Below are positions 61,101 to 64,000 of a stretch of DNA of 64,000 nucleotides, piece after piece. The stretch's first letter is position 1. Every line of letters begins with the position of its first letter. The DNA is from Chitinophaga flava (GTDB taxonomy: Bacteria; Bacteroidota; Bacteroidia; Chitinophagales; Chitinophagaceae). The notes under the pieces were generated by a model. It was not told the origin of the DNA, made no database searches, and saw nothing but the letters and a program-made list of their open reading frames with translations. The stretch spans positions 248,001-312,000 of the forward strand of contig NZ_QFFJ01000002.1 in NCBI RefSeq assembly GCF_003308995.1, in the 5' to 3' direction. The position numbers and the translations under genes are program-made.

Positions 61101-61140
61101 CAGAAAACCGCCCGGGACGAGCCTGAGCGGTTTTCTGTTT
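61101..61140 (-). terminator. Terminator after the APC permease gene
   Basis: CAGAAAACCGC and GCGGTTTTCTG pair over 11 bp with an inner CC/GG, 36 bases after the permease stop. T-run is weak on the - strand (TTATAAAG). Confidence 0.65.
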
Positions 61141-61175
61141 ATATTCTTTTATAGTTTTAGAGCAGCACCAGCAGC

Positions 61176-62627
61176 CTATTCACCGCGTTGGCCGATCTTA
61201 CTGTTTTTCTTGCTATAGGTGAAATAGATGATGAAACCGAGTCCCATCCAGATCGCCAGCCTTAACCAGGTATCCCAGGGCAGTGCACCCATCATGATCA
61301 CACAAATGATGATGCCCATGATTGGAACGAAAGGCACCAGCGGAGTTTTGAATGGTCTTACTGCATCCGGCTGTTTTTTGCGCATGATGATAATACCGAT
61401 ACATACCAGTACAAAGGCAAACAGGGTACCGATGCTCACCATTTCTCCCACTACATGCACAGGCACAAAAGCGGAGAAGAGGCTTACAAACACCATGAAC
61501 AGCAGGTTGGATTTGTAAGGAGTACGGTATTTAGGATGTACCTGGGAGAATGTTTTAGGCAATAAACCATCTTGGGACATGGAGTAAAACACGCGGGACT
61601 GTCCCATCAGCATCACCAGGATTACGGAAGTGTAACCCGCGATGATAGCGAGGATGATAGCTTGTTGCAGCCAGCCGTACGGAGTTTTCGCAATGGCGAT
61701 AGCTACCGGAGCTGCGCTGTCTTTAAATTCCTTGTAGTTGGCGAGGCCAGTCATCACATGCGAAAACAGCACGTATAAAATGGTACAGATGGCCAGAGAG
61801 CCCAGGATGCCGATCGGCATGTCTTTCTGCGGCTTTTTGGCTTCCTGTGCTGCGGTAGATACAGCATCAAAACCGATAAAGGCAAAGAACACCACAGCCG
61901 CACCACGCAATACACCAGAGATACCGAAGTGGCCAAAGCCTTCATTGGCAGGGATGTAAGGGTCGTAGTTAGCCGGGTTTATATGGCTCCAGCCCACTGC
62001 GATAAATACCAGTACCACCGCTACTTTCAGCGCTACGAGCAGGGCGTTGGTAAAGGCGGATTCTTTGGTACCGCGTATCAGCAGCATGGATAAGCATATC
62101 ACAATGAAGATAGCAGGCAGGTTCAGCCAACCATGTACAGTAGTACCATCCATCATGGTGATGGTTTCAAAGGGAGAGGCTGTTAGCTGGGCCGGTAGAT
62201 GGATATTAAAGTGGTGAAGGAATTTCACCAGATACTGTGACCAGCTGATGGCTACGGTAGCTGCGCCCAGTGCATATTCCAGTACCAGGTCCCATCCGAT
62301 GATCCAGGCCATAAATTCGCCCATAGTGGCATAGGAGTACGTATAGGCACTACCTGCGATAGGGATCATGGAAGCAAATTCGGCATAGCATAAACCTGCA
62401 AAAGCGCAACCAATGGCGCCTATGAGGAAAGAGATCGTTACAGCTGGTCCTGAGTTATTGGCTGCAGCCAGACCGGTGAGGGAAAACAGCCCCGCACCAA
62501 TGATGGCGCCAATACCCAATGCAATCAGGTTGGTAGCTGATAATGTCCGCTTTAATCCTTTTTCCGACTCGCTCGCTTCATTTAGAAGTTGGTTTAAAGA
62601 TTTTGTTCTGGAAAATAAAAGACCCAT
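61176..62627 (-). CDS. Amino acid permease (APC superfamily)
   Basis: 483 residues, 12 predicted membrane helices. The first helix contains the substrate-binding glycine motif ALGIGAIIGAGLFSLTGLAA, then the cationic-amino-acid-transporter-like block SAYTYSYATMGEFMAWIIGW and the VFFAFIGFDAVSTAAQEAKK segment of TM6-7. This matches the CAT/YhdG-like branch that carries cationic or neutral amino acids. The C-terminus is basic and cytoplasmic (FTYSKKNSKIGQRGE). The -7 box TATATTTG (- strand, 62694-62701) is a candidate promoter. Confidence 0.9.
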   Translation of the reverse strand: MGLLFSRTKSLNQLLNEASESEKGLKRTLSATNLIALGIGAIIGAGLFSLTGLAAANNSGPAVTISFLIGAIGCAFAGLCYAEFASMIPIAGSAYTYSYATMGEFMAWIIGWDLVLEYALGAATVAISWSQYLVKFLHHFNIHLPAQLTASPFETITMMDGTTVHGWLNLPAIFIVICLSMLLIRGTKESAFTNALLVALKVAVVLVFIAVGWSHINPANYDPYIPANEGFGHFGISGVLRGAAVVFFAFIGFDAVSTAAQEAKKPQKDMPIGILGSLAICTILYVLFSHVMTGLANYKEFKDSAAPVAIAIAKTPYGWLQQAIILAIIAGYTSVILVMLMGQSRVFYSMSQDGLLPKTFSQVHPKYRTPYKSNLLFMVFVSLFSAFVPVHVVGEMVSIGTLFAFVLVCIGIIIMRKKQPDAVRPFKTPLVPFVPIMGIIICVIMMGALPWDTWLRLAIWMGLGFIIYFTYSKKNSKIGQRGE

Positions 62628-62693
62628 ACAAAAGAAAAGTTGTGGTTGATGTTTTTAAGGTAGTTTAGTTCTGTTGTGTTGTAAGTCGATCGT

Positions 62694-62701
62694 CAAATAT
62701 A
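62694..62701 (-). promoter_or_regulatory. Promoter -7 box of the permease gene
   Basis: On the - strand TATATTTG, 67 bases before the start codon; no clear -33. Confidence 0.4.
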
Positions 62702-62836
62702 ACATCTAAAATCTATAACCCTTACTTTTATTTTGCCCGGAAAAGGCTTATTTGTAGCGGCAGAACCTTATTTTTGGGAAATTTTCCGGTTACAACAATT
62801 ATTAAATTTTTTAAAAAAGAAAAATCCTGGCGTCGC

Positions 62837-64000
62837 ATGAAGAAATCATCGAATCGGCTGACATTGTTCATTTTTATCGCCATGTTGGTTGGTATTGGTA
62901 CTGGTTATGCTGTTTATTCCATTTATAGCGTTCCCGCTGCTGATCTCTTAAAGAAAGGTGTGATCCTCCCTGGCGGCGAAGGAGATACTCCTCAGATCTT
63001 TGCTGATCGGATTTCTATTCTTACAGATATTTTCCTGCGCCTTGTAAAAATGATCATTGCTCCCCTGGTATTTTCTACACTGGTAGTGGGCGTGGCTAAA
63101 ATGGGTGATATCAAAGCGGTTGGACGTATAGGCGGTAAAACCATGCTGTGGTTTATCAGTGCAACCTTTGTATCATTGTTTTTGGGTTTGATACTGGTAA
63201 ATTTAATGAAACCGGGAGTGTCACTCAACCTACCGTTACCTGATACTCACGCTGCTTCCGGCGTTGCCAAGGCGGATATGTCGCTCAAAGGATTTTTCCA
63301 TCACGTGGTACCCGACAGTGTGATCGATGCGATGGCTAAAAATGAGATCCTGCAGATCGTAATATTTGCACTTTTCTTTGGTATTGCAGCTGCTGCTGTT
63401 GGAGAAAAGGCGCAACCGGTGGTAAAACTGATGGACAGCGTAGCGCATATTATGCTGAAAGTGACCGGTTTTGTGATGAACTTCGCCCCTTTTGCCGTAT
63501 TCGGTGCAATGGCGGCCATTATCGCTACAAAAGGACTGGCAGTATTAATGGTGTATGGTAAGTTCATCATACAATTTTATGCAGGTCTTTTCAGTTTATG
63601 GATAGTACTGGCTTTTGTTGGATGGATTATTCTTGGTAAACGGGTATTCCGGTTACTGGGTGGTATTAAAGATCCGCTGTTGCTGGCTTTTGGTACTGCC
63701 AGCAGTGAAGCAGCCTATCCCCGCACCATGGCAGAACTGGAGCGGTTCGGTTGTGATAACCGTATTGTAAGTTTTGTATTACCCCTGGGCTATTCCTTTA
63801 ACCTGGACGGTTCCATGATGTATATGACATTCGCCAGCCTGTTTATTGCACAGGCTTATGGCATGCACCTGAGTATCGAACAGCAGATCACTATGCTGCT
63901 GGTGCTGATGATCACTAGTAAAGGTATTGCTGGTGTCCCCCGTGCTTCTCTGGTAGTGATTGCCGGTACCCTGTCGATGTTCCATATTCCGGAAGCGGGG
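62837..64000 (+). CDS. Dicarboxylate/amino acid:cation symporter (3' end outside window)
   Basis: 388 residues are visible from the ATG at 62837, and the frame is still open at the window end. DAACS (Glt/DctA) features: LVKMIIAPLVFSTLVVGVAK in TM3, the serine-rich hairpin FGTASSEAAYPRTMAEL replacing the common SSSATLP, and the NMDGT-type motif as SFNLDGSMMYMTFASLF in TM7, then GIAGVPRASLVVIAGTLS for HP2. It couples cation (Na+ or H+) uptake to glutamate, aspartate or C4-dicarboxylates. Hydrophobic start SNRLTLFIFIAMLVGIGTGY. Divergent from the APC permease. Confidence 0.9.
   Translation, partial: MKKSSNRLTLFIFIAMLVGIGTGYAVYSIYSVPAADLLKKGVILPGGEGDTPQIFADRISILTDIFLRLVKMIIAPLVFSTLVVGVAKMGDIKAVGRIGGKTMLWFISATFVSLFLGLILVNLMKPGVSLNLPLPDTHAASGVAKADMSLKGFFHHVVPDSVIDAMAKNEILQIVIFALFFGIAAAAVGEKAQPVVKLMDSVAHIMLKVTGFVMNFAPFAVFGAMAAIIATKGLAVLMVYGKFIIQFYAGLFSLWIVLAFVGWIILGKRVFRLLGGIKDPLLLAFGTASSEAAYPRTMAELERFGCDNRIVSFVLPLGYSFNLDGSMMYMTFASLFIAQAYGMHLSIEQQITMLLVLMITSKGIAGVPRASLVVIAGTLSMFHIPEAG

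Overview
The window looks like a chromosomal segment from a member of the Bacteroidota, most likely Chitinophagaceae (Chitinophaga-like). The signs are: many promoters of the TAnnTTTG (-7) type; a type IX secretion (T9SS) outer-membrane protein of the PorV family together with proteins carrying T9SS sorting domains; Bacteroidota-style forms of L36 and S14 that lack zinc ligands; and almost no Shine-Dalgarno sequences. No phage, IS element, integrase or CRISPR array was seen.

Layout. 1-4.5 kb: the tail of a probable glycoside hydrolase, a secreted protein of unknown function, an alpha/beta hydrolase plus phosphoribosyltransferase pair, and a Crp/Fnr-type regulator (with a perfect palindrome upstream) next to an alpha/beta hydrolase. 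4.6-9.6 kb: one 1684-residue modular surface protein (IPT/TIG, seven beta-propeller-like repeats, nine near-identical MBG repeats and a degenerate tenth, gliding-motility-type C-terminus). 9.8-12 kb: a possible gene remnant, a methyltransferase, and an unrecognised two-gene unit coding a membrane protein and a small partner. 12-20 kb: tRNA with anticodon CAT, an MscS-family channel, glpD, nitroreductase, thioesterase, an RdgB-type nucleotide sanitiser and ilvE.

20.4-50.8 kb: the str, S10, spc and alpha ribosomal operons, all on the + strand and in the classical gene order, but split by two insertions. Between rpsG and fusA sits a minus-strand T9SS-related operon (small sorted protein, PorV-like protein, collagen-like protein). 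Between fusA and rpsJ sit a glycosyltransferase and polysaccharide deacetylase pair, a small outer-membrane beta-barrel protein, and a 2-kb array of tiny-peptide cassettes. Many intercistronic gaps of the ribosomal cluster contain perfect hairpins of unrelated sequence.

50.9-64 kb: a zinc-ribbon membrane protein, carA with a promoter followed directly by a terminator-like hairpin, an aminotransferase, a DUF1573 protein, a fused alpha/beta 2-oxoacid dehydrogenase E1, a 2-hydroxyacid dehydrogenase, an OmpR-type response regulator, a YebC protein, an APC permease, and the start of a DAACS symporter.

The most novel-looking part is 31.7-33.6 kb: five cassettes, each with a conserved structured leader (GGGATTGCC...GAAAACC...AGAGTAGGCATT), a constant 19-21 nt gap, and a 20-36 codon ORF for an amphipathic peptide. 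The peptides are conserved at protein level with mostly synonymous DNA changes, and none is long enough to be found by ordinary gene calling.
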